Shown: piece after piece, positions 26,251 to 35,081 of the stretch | How positions within the stretch are numbered: the first letter of the stretch is position 1 | Layout of the letters: every line of letters starts with the position of its first letter | Source: Bacterioplanes sp. | Lineage (GTDB): Bacteria; Pseudomonadota; Gammaproteobacteria; Pseudomonadales; Oceanobacteraceae | DNA: 58,286 nucleotides | NCBI GenBank assembly: GCA_014859445.1 | Contig: JACUUC010000018.1 | Coordinates: forward strand, 1-58,286 | Direction: 5' to 3' | Made by a program: the position numbers and the translations under genes | The notes under the pieces: model-generated | Databases searched by the model: none | What the model was told of the DNA's origin: nothing | Seen by the model: only the letters and a program-made list of their open reading frames with translations

Positions 26251-28119
26251 TCAACGAGCGTTAGGAGGCGTATCGGCGGCAACGCCATAATCTGAAGAAT
26301 AAGACGATTTTTGTTGGCTTAAATCGACGTAACGAACGCAGTTGCGACCCGCTTCTTTGGCTTCGTACAGCGCCCCGTCCGCTTTTTGATAAATCAATGA
26401 CAAATCGTGTTGATCGGGCACAACCACGGCAATACCAATGCTGATGGTGACTTGGAGTGATTGCTCAAAGCGCGCTTGTTCAATCCGTTGTCGCATTTTT
26501 TCAGCCAGCAGCAGCGCGCCTGTGATGTCGGTATCAAACAATAATGCGGCAAATTCTTCACCTCCATAACGGAACACTCGATCTTGCTGACGTTGGACGC
26601 ATTGGCTCAACTGTTGAGCCACATTGAACAACACGTGGTCACCCACTTGGTGGCCATAATCGTCATTAAAGGGCTTGAAGTGATCAATATCTATTAACAT
26701 CAGCACCATACTGACTTGTTGTCGCCGCGCAGAGTGGAATACATGGTCAAAATACTGATCAAATGCGCGTCGATTTGGGATGCCGGTGAGTGCGTCGGTT
26801 GTGGATTCGGCTTTCAATTGTTGGTTTAAGCGTTCTAATTCCTGGGTGCGTTCACGCACTTTACGATCCAGTTCGACATTGGCATTGCGTTGCATACGGA
26901 TCATCACATCTTGTGCCGCGACGCGTGCTTGTCGTTCACGATTGTGGCGCTCAGCCATAGAAACGGCCAATAAAATCAGTAATACAATGGCCCCTAATTC
27001 GATAGCATGCTCGGAGAATACATTGGGCGGGATGATGCCAAACTTCTGTAAGGCATAAACAATGAACGCCAATAGCAACATGGTGATGGCAATGAAAAAT
27101 AATGCCACATCGCGTGAGCGTGTGAATTGCCATAATGCGGCTCCACCGAGTAAGGCGAGTGCACAAATAAAGATGGCCATGGCAGCCAATACTTGAATCA
27201 TGACGGCATAACTGAAGAAAAAGATGCCCAATGAACAGACAACGGATAATTGCAGCAATCCCAAAAAGAGCTGATAAAAACGGGTGTGAAGTTGTTTGAG
27301 ACGTAAAAAGTTCATACTGAAATAAATGGTGAAGATGGCTGAACAGGCCAAACTGATCAACAAGGCCGATGCATTCCAGTGCGGATGGTTAGGCCATAGC
27401 AGCATAAATGTCCAACCATGCAGCGTGCCCATCATCATCACTATGGCGCATATACTGATGCTGTACAGTAAAAAAATACGATCTCGAGTAAACACAAAAA
27501 TTAAGAAATGATAGAGCAGCATAGCCAGCATAATGGCGTGAAATGCAGCGGAAAAGGCGACCCGTACCAGATATTGTTGCCAAAAGGCGCCTTCCGGTTG
27601 CAGTGTCATGGATAACTGTAAGGAGCTATCACTGCGTACATGGAGGTAGATCCAATCCTCATCTGTGGGGTAATGGATCGGAAATAAAAACGCAGGGGTC
27701 GGAAAGTAACGCTGGTGAAATGGCACCTTGTTCCCGGTGTGCAATTGTTTGATTAACTGATCGTTTTGCAGTCGATAAAACTCGATGTCATTGAGTAATG
27801 GGTAAGCCAGCTCCAAAATCCACTTGTCGTTACGCTGATGCTGCGGGAGTTGATGCAAGGGGATTTTTACCCATATCGATTCGTTCGTGAAACCAAAGTT
27901 GAGTGCCATCAGCGGTTGTCGTTGCCAATGCTCATTGGATAAGGCTTTAGCCTCATCGAGTGATAATGAGGATGACGTAGGAAGAAGGTATAGGTATAAA
28001 TCCGTTTCACTGTTGGCATGAGCCGAATACGTAAGGCTGCTACTCCCTAAAAGCAGTGCGATGCACAAGCAGTAATAGCGCGTTACGAGCCAACGTTGTC
28101 GATTCAAATGCCAATCCAA
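26251..28119 (-). CDS. 7TMR-DISM diguanylate cyclase
   Basis: A 622-residue inner-membrane enzyme that makes cyclic di-GMP. Order: signal peptide (to about residue 36), a periplasmic 7TMR-DISMED2-type sensory domain (40-175), seven membrane segments (about 185-395), a coiled-coil linker (405-450) and a GGDEF domain (450-600). The active loop is GGEEF (519-523), and RQQD (510-513) lies five residues before it, an intact inhibitory I-site, so product feedback is expected. The periplasmic domain of this class often binds carbohydrate-like ligands. The start is a TTG directly after an in-frame stop, with no clear ribosome site. Confidence 0.9.
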   Translation of the reverse strand: MDWHLNRQRWLVTRYYCLCIALLLGSSSLTYSAHANSETDLYLYLLPTSSSLSLDEAKALSNEHWQRQPLMALNFGFTNESIWVKIPLHQLPQHQRNDKWILELAYPLLNDIEFYRLQNDQLIKQLHTGNKVPFHQRYFPTPAFLFPIHYPTDEDWIYLHVRSDSSLQLSMTLQPEGAFWQQYLVRVAFSAAFHAIMLAMLLYHFLIFVFTRDRIFLLYSISICAIVMMMGTLHGWTFMLLWPNHPHWNASALLISLACSAIFTIYFSMNFLRLKQLHTRFYQLFLGLLQLSVVCSLGIFFFSYAVMIQVLAAMAIFICALALLGGAALWQFTRSRDVALFFIAITMLLLAFIVYALQKFGIIPPNVFSEHAIELGAIVLLILLAVSMAERHNRERQARVAAQDVMIRMQRNANVELDRKVRERTQELERLNQQLKAESTTDALTGIPNRRAFDQYFDHVFHSARRQQVSMVLMLIDIDHFKPFNDDYGHQVGDHVLFNVAQQLSQCVQRQQDRVFRYGGEEFAALLFDTDITGALLLAEKMRQRIEQARFEQSLQVTISIGIAVVVPDQHDLSLIYQKADGALYEAKEAGRNCVRYVDLSQQKSSYSSDYGVAADTPPNAR

Positions 28120-28249
28120 TCAAGTAAAATGGGTATTGATGCTGTTAGTATAGTCGCTCAATGGCATAATTCTGTTTTCTTTGCATCGCCTAGTGCATCA
28201 TCGACGGACGTGAGTTCGTGCGCTAGTCATTACCATAGGATGTTTCATT

Positions 28250-29077
28250 TTGACTCATCATCGATTCAGTACCTACGTTATTGGCGCCGAGCGCCCTGTC
28301 GGGCATTTTCTAACACGCTTATTGGCTGCTGAGTCGTATTTGTACAAAGCCATCAACCTAGAGGTTCGTGAGCGATTGGCGCCGCAAGCAGGTGGGCGTC
28401 CATTCATGGTGATCACGCCCTCCATGCAGCGTATTGAGGACTTTGCTCATGTCATGCACTGGCTTGAGGTGGCGAAAGAAGACGATATTCCGGTGATTGT
28501 GTTGTCATCCCTTGCGCTGTTTGGTGATGCGGATGAACGTGCTAAGACCGAACAGGATGACATCAATGCCGAGCATGAGTTGGCTGATGCGTTACTGGTG
28601 ATCGAACAGGCTGCTCGTGAACATTCACGCCATATTATTGTGCGCCAGGGGCAAACTTTTTCGATGATGGCGGATGATTTTGCAACGGACATATTGACCC
28701 AAATTCGCACTAAGCCGGCATTGGATTTGGATAATGAACATCGTTTTAATCCAACGGCAGCCGATGATGTTGCACAAGTATTGTTGGCGATCATGAAGCA
28801 AGCGGCGTGCAGCGAAGACGTATGGGGAACCTATCATTGTTGTGGTGTGGAACCCATTACGACTTATGGTTTTGCCGAAGCGTTATTGTCGGAAGCGCGC
28901 CAGTATGAGGACTTGGGCGAAGTGACGTTAACGTCGTCAACGAGCGGATTTATGCCAGCCGTGTGGGCGCCCGTGGGTGACAATACGCATTTGTTTCACA
29001 CGTTCGGTATTCGCACCAAGCCGTGGCGTAAAGCCTTATCTCGTTTGTTGAAGCACTACTATCGAGTGGATTCTTAG
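28250..29077 (+). CDS. RmlD-like NAD(P)-binding sugar-nucleotide reductase
   Basis: A 275-residue extended short-chain dehydrogenase-like protein. The central LSSLALFGD segment with nearby acidic stretch, VRQGQTFSMM and FNPTAADDVAQVLLAIM correspond to RmlD-type substrate-binding and core strands; GTYHCCGVEPITTYGFAEALL matches the typical G-Y(H)H-G-E(-)P- pattern. The N terminus lacks a clean GxxGxxG (it reads VIGAERPVGHFL) and the usual YxxxK is not obvious, so catalysis is doubtful. The start is a TTG at 28250 with AGGA nine bases upstream. Single gene; substrate unknown. Confidence 0.65.
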   Translation: MTHHRFSTYVIGAERPVGHFLTRLLAAESYLYKAINLEVRERLAPQAGGRPFMVITPSMQRIEDFAHVMHWLEVAKEDDIPVIVLSSLALFGDADERAKTEQDDINAEHELADALLVIEQAAREHSRHIIVRQGQTFSMMADDFATDILTQIRTKPALDLDNEHRFNPTAADDVAQVLLAIMKQAACSEDVWGTYHCCGVEPITTYGFAEALLSEARQYEDLGEVTLTSSTSGFMPAVWAPVGDNTHLFHTFGIRTKPWRKALSRLLKHYYRVDS

Positions 29078-29100
29078 TCGTAAACAGGAATCGGTACCGA

Positions 29101-29700
29101 TTAGGCCTTTAGATTCAGTGCCCCCGATTCTTGGTATAAGCTCATGAGTTTATCCGTGACGATGGTACGAATCCCCTCGCGTTCTAAGCCGGAGAGACCA
29201 CTTAACTCTTTTAAGCGTAGGCGGTGCAAATGCAAACACGGTAACTGATCGTTAAATTCGCGTAGGTCGCCTTTCATTAGGACGGGTAGGAATGGATCGT
29301 CGCTGTTGCTGCGGCGCAGAATCTGACGAATGCCTTCCTGGAATGGAATGGGTACCGAGCGGACGTTTTTGTCTTTACGTGCGATGATCAAGTACAAACC
29401 CGACTTACCGATTAGGTTGCCAGGAATGACATGCAATCCGGTTGATTGCACCGCATTCTCATTGAGATGGCTGAAGGTGTCATGGAACGCATAGGGGTCC
29501 GGTAGGATTACCATTTGACGATCGGCTTCTTCGGGAAAGAAAATACTGTAATTGGTGTACAGCTGTCGCACCGAACTGGAGAATACGCAGAAACGATTTT
29601 CGAACTGCTTAACAAAGTTCATGGCGCGCTGGTGTTGGTGAATCTTTTCAAGATTCCATACCAAATCTGAATTTTGTTGTTGGGCTGCTGTATTCATCAT
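29101..29700 (-). CDS. Uncharacterised 199-residue protein
   Basis: A soluble protein with no signal or membrane segment that I do not recognise. A Gln-rich N terminus is followed by mixed alpha/beta sequence with ENRFCVFSSSVRQLYTNYSI, VILPDPYAFHDTF and GLYLIIARKDKNVRSVPIPF as the most conserved-looking blocks (residues 55-135). The C terminus (residues 160-195) is helical. The ATG at 29700 is seven bases after GGAG; a GTG three bases further out is possible. It is a single gene with 220 bases of upstream region. Confidence 0.65.
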   Translation of the reverse strand: MMNTAAQQQNSDLVWNLEKIHQHQRAMNFVKQFENRFCVFSSSVRQLYTNYSIFFPEEADRQMVILPDPYAFHDTFSHLNENAVQSTGLHVIPGNLIGKSGLYLIIARKDKNVRSVPIPFQEGIRQILRRSNSDDPFLPVLMKGDLREFNDQLPCLHLHRLRLKELSGLSGLEREGIRTIVTDKLMSLYQESGALNLKA

Positions 29701-29805
29701 CACCTGACTCCGTATGCGTAAGGCGGTTTGCCGTACCTGGCTTAGCCGATCATTAACATCATAGTAAGTGATTCTTGTCGATTTGCCACGGTTTTTGCTG
29801 ACGTT

Positions 29806-29830
29806 GTCACGAAGTGACGTAAATGGTCAC
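29806..29830. promoter_or_regulatory. GTCAC repeats upstream of an uncharacterised gene
   Basis: GTCAC (29806-29810) and GTGAC (29814-29818) form a short dyad, and GTCAC recurs at 29826-29830, 20 bases (two helical turns) from the first copy. They lie 105-130 bases before the start of the minus-strand gene. This could be a regulator site; it could also be chance. Confidence 0.25.
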
Positions 29831-29923
29831 TTTCAGTACGACTTCCCGCTTACTTACTCATCTTATGGCACACTATATCGTAAATAGACGTTTGAAACTG
29901 TGATGCTGCGCCCAGTACAACTG

Positions 29924-30928
29924 TTAACTCGTTGGCAATTTAATACCGGTTAAGGCAATAACGAGCTGACTTAATTGCAACCAAGGTGCGTTCCCATCAC
30001 CTTTGATGGCTTGGTCAACGCGATTGGCGCATTGCAGTGCATTGTGGAGTTGCTGCTCAGATAAACGCTGTAAGGCGTTGCGAAACGGCGGCTGTTGCTT
30101 GGGCCAAACGCCTTGTTTTTTAAAGGCCTCGGCCAATCCGGCACTGGACAGCCCATGAAAGCCGATCAGTTGGCGAATTTTACGATTCAGCGCACCAAGG
30201 ATCATGATGGCTTCGACGCCTTCGGCTTGCAAATGCGACAGAATGCGACTGGCTTCGGCCAAATTGCCGAGTAAACACGCATCCGCTAAAGCAAACGCAT
30301 CGTAGCGAGCGCTGTCGTTTGTCGCTTGCTGCATGGTGTCTTCGTCGATCTGGGTAATGCCCAGCAGCCGCAGTTTTTCAATTTCTTGGACGGCGGCGAG
30401 CAAGTTGCCTTCGGTTTGCTGGGCCAGTAAGGCGATGGCTGCGGGCTCGGCTTGCAAACCGGCTTGTTGCAGGCGGCGTTTTAACCAATTGGGGTATTGA
30501 TTCCGTTCTATAGGCCAAATCGGCAATACCACACCGTGTTTTTCCATGGCTTTAAACCAACGACTACGCTGCGCCGTTGCATCCAAGCGTGGACAAACAA
30601 CGAGCAAGACATTATCCGGGTTGGGGTGGCTAATGAGGTGCTCAAGCGTTTCGCCTTTGTCGCTGGCTTTTCCGCTAGGAAGGCGCACTTCCAAAACACG
30701 ACGGCTGGCAAATAAAGACATCGCATTGGCTTCTTCACGCAACCCTAGCCAATCAAACTGGCCTTCGGCATGAAACAGTTCTCGTTCTTCGATGCCTTGT
30801 GCGCGAGCGCTGTGACGAATGTGATCGCAGGCTTCCATCAGCAGTAAGGGGTCATCGCCGTACACTAAATAGCTCTGTGCCAGTCCTTTTTGCAGGTGCT
30901 CGTATAATTGATCTTGGCGCAGCTTCAT
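29924..30928 (-). CDS. holA: DNA polymerase III subunit delta
   Basis: A 334-residue clamp-loader subunit that opens the beta sliding clamp. Typical features: the N terminus MKLRQDQLYEHLQKGLAQSY, YLVYGDDPLLLMEA (the conserved GDDPLL-EA motif), a central RLDATAQRSRWFKAM segment and the helical C-terminal collar domain (NRKIRQLIGF). Its start overlaps the stop of lptE by four bases, making the leuS-lptE-holA operon. Confidence 0.95.
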   Translation of the reverse strand: MKLRQDQLYEHLQKGLAQSYLVYGDDPLLLMEACDHIRHSARAQGIEERELFHAEGQFDWLGLREEANAMSLFASRRVLEVRLPSGKASDKGETLEHLISHPNPDNVLLVVCPRLDATAQRSRWFKAMEKHGVVLPIWPIERNQYPNWLKRRLQQAGLQAEPAAIALLAQQTEGNLLAAVQEIEKLRLLGITQIDEDTMQQATNDSARYDAFALADACLLGNLAEASRILSHLQAEGVEAIMILGALNRKIRQLIGFHGLSSAGLAEAFKKQGVWPKQQPPFRNALQRLSEQQLHNALQCANRVDQAIKGDGNAPWLQLSQLVIALTGIKLPTS

Positions 30929-31434
30929 GGAATCGCCAGCGTGGTGTCGGGTTGTCCAAATTGCACCGCTTGTAAGCGACGCATCAACTTACCAATCAGA
31001 TCTTGTTCAAGTGCTTGGCGTTGCACGCGTTCTTCGTTAGCCGTGCCCACGACGTTGTCAACGTCATTGCGATAGGTGCGGCGAGCGGGTAGGAATAGGT
31101 CGATTTCTTGATCGGTGTCAGGGCGCAATATGCGTCCTGACAGACGACCATTTAATTCGTATTCAGACACACGCCCATTACTGGCGATGGCCAAGGCGCG
31201 GCGCTCAATGGCGAACTCATCGATCCACAGTTGTGTGGGCGCATCATCGGCTTGGCTGACCAAGAGCACGTTGTTGAACTCCAGTTGCAATCGCAGCTGC
31301 TGATTGAAGCTGTGGCTGGCCTTGCTATTAAGGTGGAGCACTTGCAGTTCCGCAGGGAGTGGCATAACCCCACGCAACTGCCAACCACAGGCGGTTATTA
31401 CGAACAATAACGACACAACGATGAGCAGGCGCAT
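30925..31434 (-). CDS. lptE: LPS-assembly lipoprotein LptE
   Basis: A 169-residue outer-membrane lipoprotein that plugs LptD and helps deliver lipopolysaccharide to the cell surface. Signal and lipobox: LLFVITAC with lipidated Cys16, then GWQLRG, the family's most conserved start. ELNGRLSGRILRPD and the ERVQRQALEQDLIGKLMRRL helix also fit. It sits between leuS and holA as in most gammaproteobacteria. Confidence 0.93.
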   Translation of the reverse strand: MRLLIVVSLLFVITACGWQLRGVMPLPAELQVLHLNSKASHSFNQQLRLQLEFNNVLLVSQADDAPTQLWIDEFAIERRALAIASNGRVSEYELNGRLSGRILRPDTDQEIDLFLPARRTYRNDVDNVVGTANEERVQRQALEQDLIGKLMRRLQAVQFGQPDTTLAIP

Positions 31435-31449
31435 GGCGTTCCCTTATGG

Positions 31450-34038
31450 TTAATTAGCGACGATGTTGACTAATTTACCCGGCACGACAATGACTTTGCG
31501 AATGGTTTTGTCGACCAATTGCTTTTGTACGCCTTCGTCGGCCAATGCCATTTTTTCAAGTTCGTCTTTACCGATATTGGCTGCCACATCCAATTTGGCT
31601 CGTAGCTTGCCATTCACTTGCACCACAATCTGCAAGGTGTCTCTCACCAGCGCGCTGCTGTCTAGCTCAGGCCATGGTGCATCAATGACCAACCCGTCGT
31701 GGCCAAAGGCTTGCCACAAGGCTTGGCTAATGTGAGGCGTCATCGGGCTGAGCATGCGGATAATCGCTTCTAAGCCTTCAGCCACAACACTCCGGCCTGC
31801 AGCGCTGGATAAATCCACTTTTTGCAGTGTATTCAACAGTTCCATAATGGCGGCAATGGCCGTGTTGAAATGGTAGCGGCGACCAATGTCATCACTGACC
31901 TTTTGAATGGTTTCATGAACTTTACGACGCGCATCTTTGCTGGCTTTGTCGAGATCATCAGGGGCGACACGAGTGCGATCACCCTGTTGCAACAGTTCAT
32001 AACTTAGGCGCCAAACGCGTTGTAAGAATTTTTGCGAGCCTTGTACGCCCGAGTCAGACCACTCTAGGGTTTGCTCTGGTGGCGCGGCAAACATGGTGTA
32101 GAGACGAACGGTATCGGCACCGTACAGGTCAATGGCTTCCTGTGGGTCAACGCCGTTGTTCTTAGACTTGGACATTTTGCTCATGCCCGAATAGCTCAGC
32201 TCTTTGCCATCGCTACGACGCTTGGCTCCGGCAAGACGACCTTTGTCGTCACGGAGTATGTCTACTTCGCTGGGGTTAACCCATTCTTTACCACCATTGT
32301 CATTGAGGTAGTAAAACGCGTCCGCCAGAACCATGCCTTGGCACAGTAGGTTCTTGAACGGTTCGTCGCTGTTGACCAGGCCCAAATCGCGTAACAATTT
32401 GTGGAAAAAGCGGGCATACAACAAGTGCAAAATAGCGTGTTCGATACCACCAATGTATTGATCGACCGGCAACCAATGATTGGCTTCGGCTGGATCCAAC
32501 ATGCGGTCGTGGCTGTGCGGCGTGCAATAACGTGCGTAATACCAAGAGGATTCCATAAAGGTATCGAAGGTGTCACTTTCACGGAAAGCAGGCTCGCCAT
32601 TCAGTTCGATGTGTTCAAATTCTGGGTTGTTCTTGATGGGCGAATTAATGCCATCCATCACCACATCGGTCGGCAGCACAACGGGTAGGTGTGATTCTGG
32701 AGCCGGTACGGATTCGCCATCTTGGGTGCGAATGGTCGGAATCGGAGCACCCCAATAGCGCTGACGGCTCACGCCCCAGTCGCGTAAGCGATATTGTGTT
32801 TTGATCTCGCCTTTGCCTTGTGCTTGCAGTTCGGCGGCAATGGCTTCAAACGCGTCGTCACTGCTTAGACCATCAAATTGCTCTGAATTAACCAAAGTAC
32901 CTTTTTCGGTAAAAGCCGCTTGGGTTAAATCAAACGCTTGCTCATCGCTCGGTGCAATGACTTGTTGAATGGGTAGGCCATAGGCTTGAGCAAATTCCCA
33001 GTCACGTTGATCATGAGCCGGAACGGCCATGACCGCGCCGGTGCCGTATTCCATTAGCACGAAATTAGCGACCCATACGGGCACGGTTTTGCCCGTGATG
33101 GGATGAATGGCAGAGAAGCCCGTTGCCATGCCTTTTTTCTCGACGGTGGCCAAATCGGCTTCGGCTGTCCCTGTTTTTTTACATTCTTCTAGGAAGGCTT
33201 GCAGTTCGGCATGATTGTGCGCGGCTTCTTGTGCCAACGGATGACCCGCGGCAACGGCGACATAGCTGACGCCCATTAACGTATCCGGACGTGTGGTGTA
33301 CACCTCAACCGCACCGTCACGATCGGCTAAATCAAAGCGCAATTGAACACCACGCGATTTACCAATCCAGTTGCGTTGCATGGCTTTCACTTGATCTGGC
33401 CAGCCGTCCAGTTGATCCAGATCGTTCAATAATTCTTCGGCATAATCGGTGATACGAATAAACCATTGTGGAATTTCTTTGCGCACCACGGGCGTATCAC
33501 AACGCCAGCAGCCGCCATCAATGACTTGTTCATTGGCCAATACCGTTTGGTCGTGTGGGCACCAATTGACGGCAGAGACTTTTTTATAGGCCAAGCCTTT
33601 ATCAATCAGTTTGGTGAAAAACCACTGCTCCCAACGATAATACTCAGGATCGCAGGTGGCGATTTCACGTGACCAATCGTAACCAAAGCCCAGCGATTTG
33701 AGCTGGTTTTTCATGTAGGCGATGTTTTCTTTGGTCCATTTGGCTGGCGCAACCTGATGTTTAATGGCGGCGTTTTCAGCCGGTAAGCCGAATGCGTCCC
33801 AGCCCATAGGCTGAAGCACATTTTTACCTTGCATGCGTTGGTAGCGAGAAACCACATCACCGATGGTGTAGTTGCGAACGTGACCCATGTGCAAGCGGCC
33901 ACTCGGATACGGAAACATGGATAAACAGTAGAATTTTTCGCGGTTGTGATCGACAACGGCTTTAAAGACTTGGTTCTGTTCCCACTGTTGCTGAATGGCG
34001 GGCTCGATGTGCTGTGGCTGATAGGTTTCTTGCATCAT
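31450..34038 (-). CDS. leuS: Leucyl-tRNA synthetase
   Basis: A class I synthetase of about 862 residues that charges tRNA-Leu. The HIGH-type motif is HMGH in [15 protein letters not shown], the KMSKS motif is KMSKSKNNG, and the editing domain has [14 protein letters not shown] and [19 protein letters not shown]. Two adjacent ATGs (34038 and 34035) are the likely starts; the second lines up with the E. coli N terminus. An in-frame TTG at 34050 is less likely. It is the first gene of the leuS-lptE-holA operon. Confidence 0.97.
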   Translation of the reverse strand: MMQETYQPQHIEPAIQQQWEQNQVFKAVVDHNREKFYCLSMFPYPSGRLHMGHVRNYTIGDVVSRYQRMQGKNVLQPMGWDAFGLPAENAAIKHQVAPAKWTKENIAYMKNQLKSLGFGYDWSREIATCDPEYYRWEQWFFTKLIDKGLAYKKVSAVNWCPHDQTVLANEQVIDGGCWRCDTPVVRKEIPQWFIRITDYAEELLNDLDQLDGWPDQVKAMQRNWIGKSRGVQLRFDLADRDGAVEVYTTRPDTLMGVSYVAVAAGHPLAQEAAHNHAELQAFLEECKKTGTAEADLATVEKKGMATGFSAIHPITGKTVPVWVANFVLMEYGTGAVMAVPAHDQRDWEFAQAYGLPIQQVIAPSDEQAFDLTQAAFTEKGTLVNSEQFDGLSSDDAFEAIAAELQAQGKGEIKTQYRLRDWGVSRQRYWGAPIPTIRTQDGESVPAPESHLPVVLPTDVVMDGINSPIKNNPEFEHIELNGEPAFRESDTFDTFMESSWYYARYCTPHSHDRMLDPAEANHWLPVDQYIGGIEHAILHLLYARFFHKLLRDLGLVNSDEPFKNLLCQGMVLADAFYYLNDNGGKEWVNPSEVDILRDDKGRLAGAKRRSDGKELSYSGMSKMSKSKNNGVDPQEAIDLYGADTVRLYTMFAAPPEQTLEWSDSGVQGSQKFLQRVWRLSYELLQQGDRTRVAPDDLDKASKDARRKVHETIQKVSDDIGRRYHFNTAIAAIMELLNTLQKVDLSSAAGRSVVAEGLEAIIRMLSPMTPHISQALWQAFGHDGLVIDAPWPELDSSALVRDTLQIVVQVNGKLRAKLDVAANIGKDELEKMALADEGVQKQLVDKTIRKVIVVPGKLVNIVAN

Positions 34039-34161
34039 GGCGGCAGACAAAATCTAGGTTAAAAATGAAGGTCGATAAGTGTACCTGAAGTCACTCCGAT
34101 TGGCGAAGCCCGAAGTGAGCCGCCTTTGGGACGATGGTCGTAGCGCCAATGCATGGCTAAC

Positions 34162-34175
34162 TTGACTCAAGTCAG
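34162..34175. promoter_or_regulatory. Candidate Anr/FNR box
   Basis: TTGACTCAAGTCAG agrees with the FNR-type dyad TTGAY-N4-RTCAA at nine of ten arm positions. It lies 103 bases upstream of a cytochrome c gene, a plausible oxygen-controlled target. No -10 element sits at the ideal distance, which weakens the call. Confidence 0.35.
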
Positions 34176-34277
34176 AGTTGCCTTGGATTTTATTGTGTGG
34201 CTCATCAAAAAGCTTGGCCGAATTGGATTAGTTCAGTATGTTGGCGAGCCTGTTCTACTCATATAGTTGTAGCCATT

Positions 34278-34931
34278 ATGAACAAGTTTGCTGTGTTGTG
34301 TGCCACATTGCTCTTTTCATCGTTACTGTCATGGACTCCGTTGCATGCTACGGAAGCGGTGTACGACATCGCCTCTATGCTGGAAGAGATGAATACCATC
34401 CAAAATAATGACACCTTGCTTGCACAAGCCCTGCAAGACGGTAAAACCCGTGCTCAGTTTTGTTTTCATTGTCATGGCACCGATGGCAACAGTCGTCGTG
34501 ACCACATACCAAACTTAGCGCAACAAAATGCCACCTATTTATTCACGCAATTTGAACACTTTGTGACGGGTGAGCGTAAAGATTATGTGATGAATCGTCT
34601 GGCCGGGAGTTTGACTCGCAATGATCGCATCGCGATTGCGTTGCACTTTGCTGATCAGGTCGTTACGCCGCGCGAGCAACCCGTTGCTCCCTCGGCTGCT
34701 GGCGAGCGTTTATACAATAGCCTGTGCTTTGCGTGCCATGGTCGTCATGGTCATGGTGATCAGCAATACCCGCGCATTGCGGGTCAGCCGTATGAGTTTT
34801 TAGAAAAAACCTTGTTGTCGTTTTTGCATAAAACCGATGCGCGTAAATCATCGCCCATGATTGGTGTGATGCAGTCTTTGTCCGAACAACAAGTACGTGA
34901 TGTTGCCGCACATGTGGCGCATATGCCATAA
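34278..34931 (+). CDS. Periplasmic di-haem cytochrome c (c4 type)
   Basis: A 217-residue secreted cytochrome with a signal peptide (about residues 1-24) and two c-haem sites of the CxxCH type: CFHCH and CFACH. The halves resemble each other (CHGTDGNS and CHGRHGHGD, then PNLA/PRIAGQ), as in cytochrome c4 with two class I domains. Met ligands may lie in YVMNRLAGSL and SPMIGVMQSL. It would pass electrons in the periplasm. The ATG at 34278 was chosen because the signal peptide starts there; the frame is open further upstream. A terminator follows. Confidence 0.88.
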   Translation: MNKFAVLCATLLFSSLLSWTPLHATEAVYDIASMLEEMNTIQNNDTLLAQALQDGKTRAQFCFHCHGTDGNSRRDHIPNLAQQNATYLFTQFEHFVTGERKDYVMNRLAGSLTRNDRIAIALHFADQVVTPREQPVAPSAAGERLYNSLCFACHGRHGHGDQQYPRIAGQPYEFLEKTLLSFLHKTDARKSSPMIGVMQSLSEQQVRDVAAHVAHMP

Positions 34932-34956
34932 CCCACCTATCGCCAATGATGAGCGA

Positions 34957-34987
34957 GGCGATGACGTGTTTTTCGTCATCGCCTTTT
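34957..34987 (+). terminator. Rho-independent terminator
   Basis: GGCGATGACG (34957-34966) and CGTCATCGCC (34974-34983) form a 10-base stem with a 7-base loop, followed by TTTT. It closes the cytochrome c gene. Confidence 0.85.
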
Positions 34988-35081
34988 GCCGTCGGCATTT
35001 GCTAGACTCGCTTTCTTTTTATGGTCCTATTGCGCTCGATCGTTGCGAGCGAATTAGGCCGAACGATGGGCGAGCAGAACC

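Noticed and set aside
29089-29102. 14-base palindrome AATCGGTACCGATT overlapping a stop codon
   Set aside because: It is too short to terminate, has no T run, and overlaps the end of a coding region; listed only as a curiosity.
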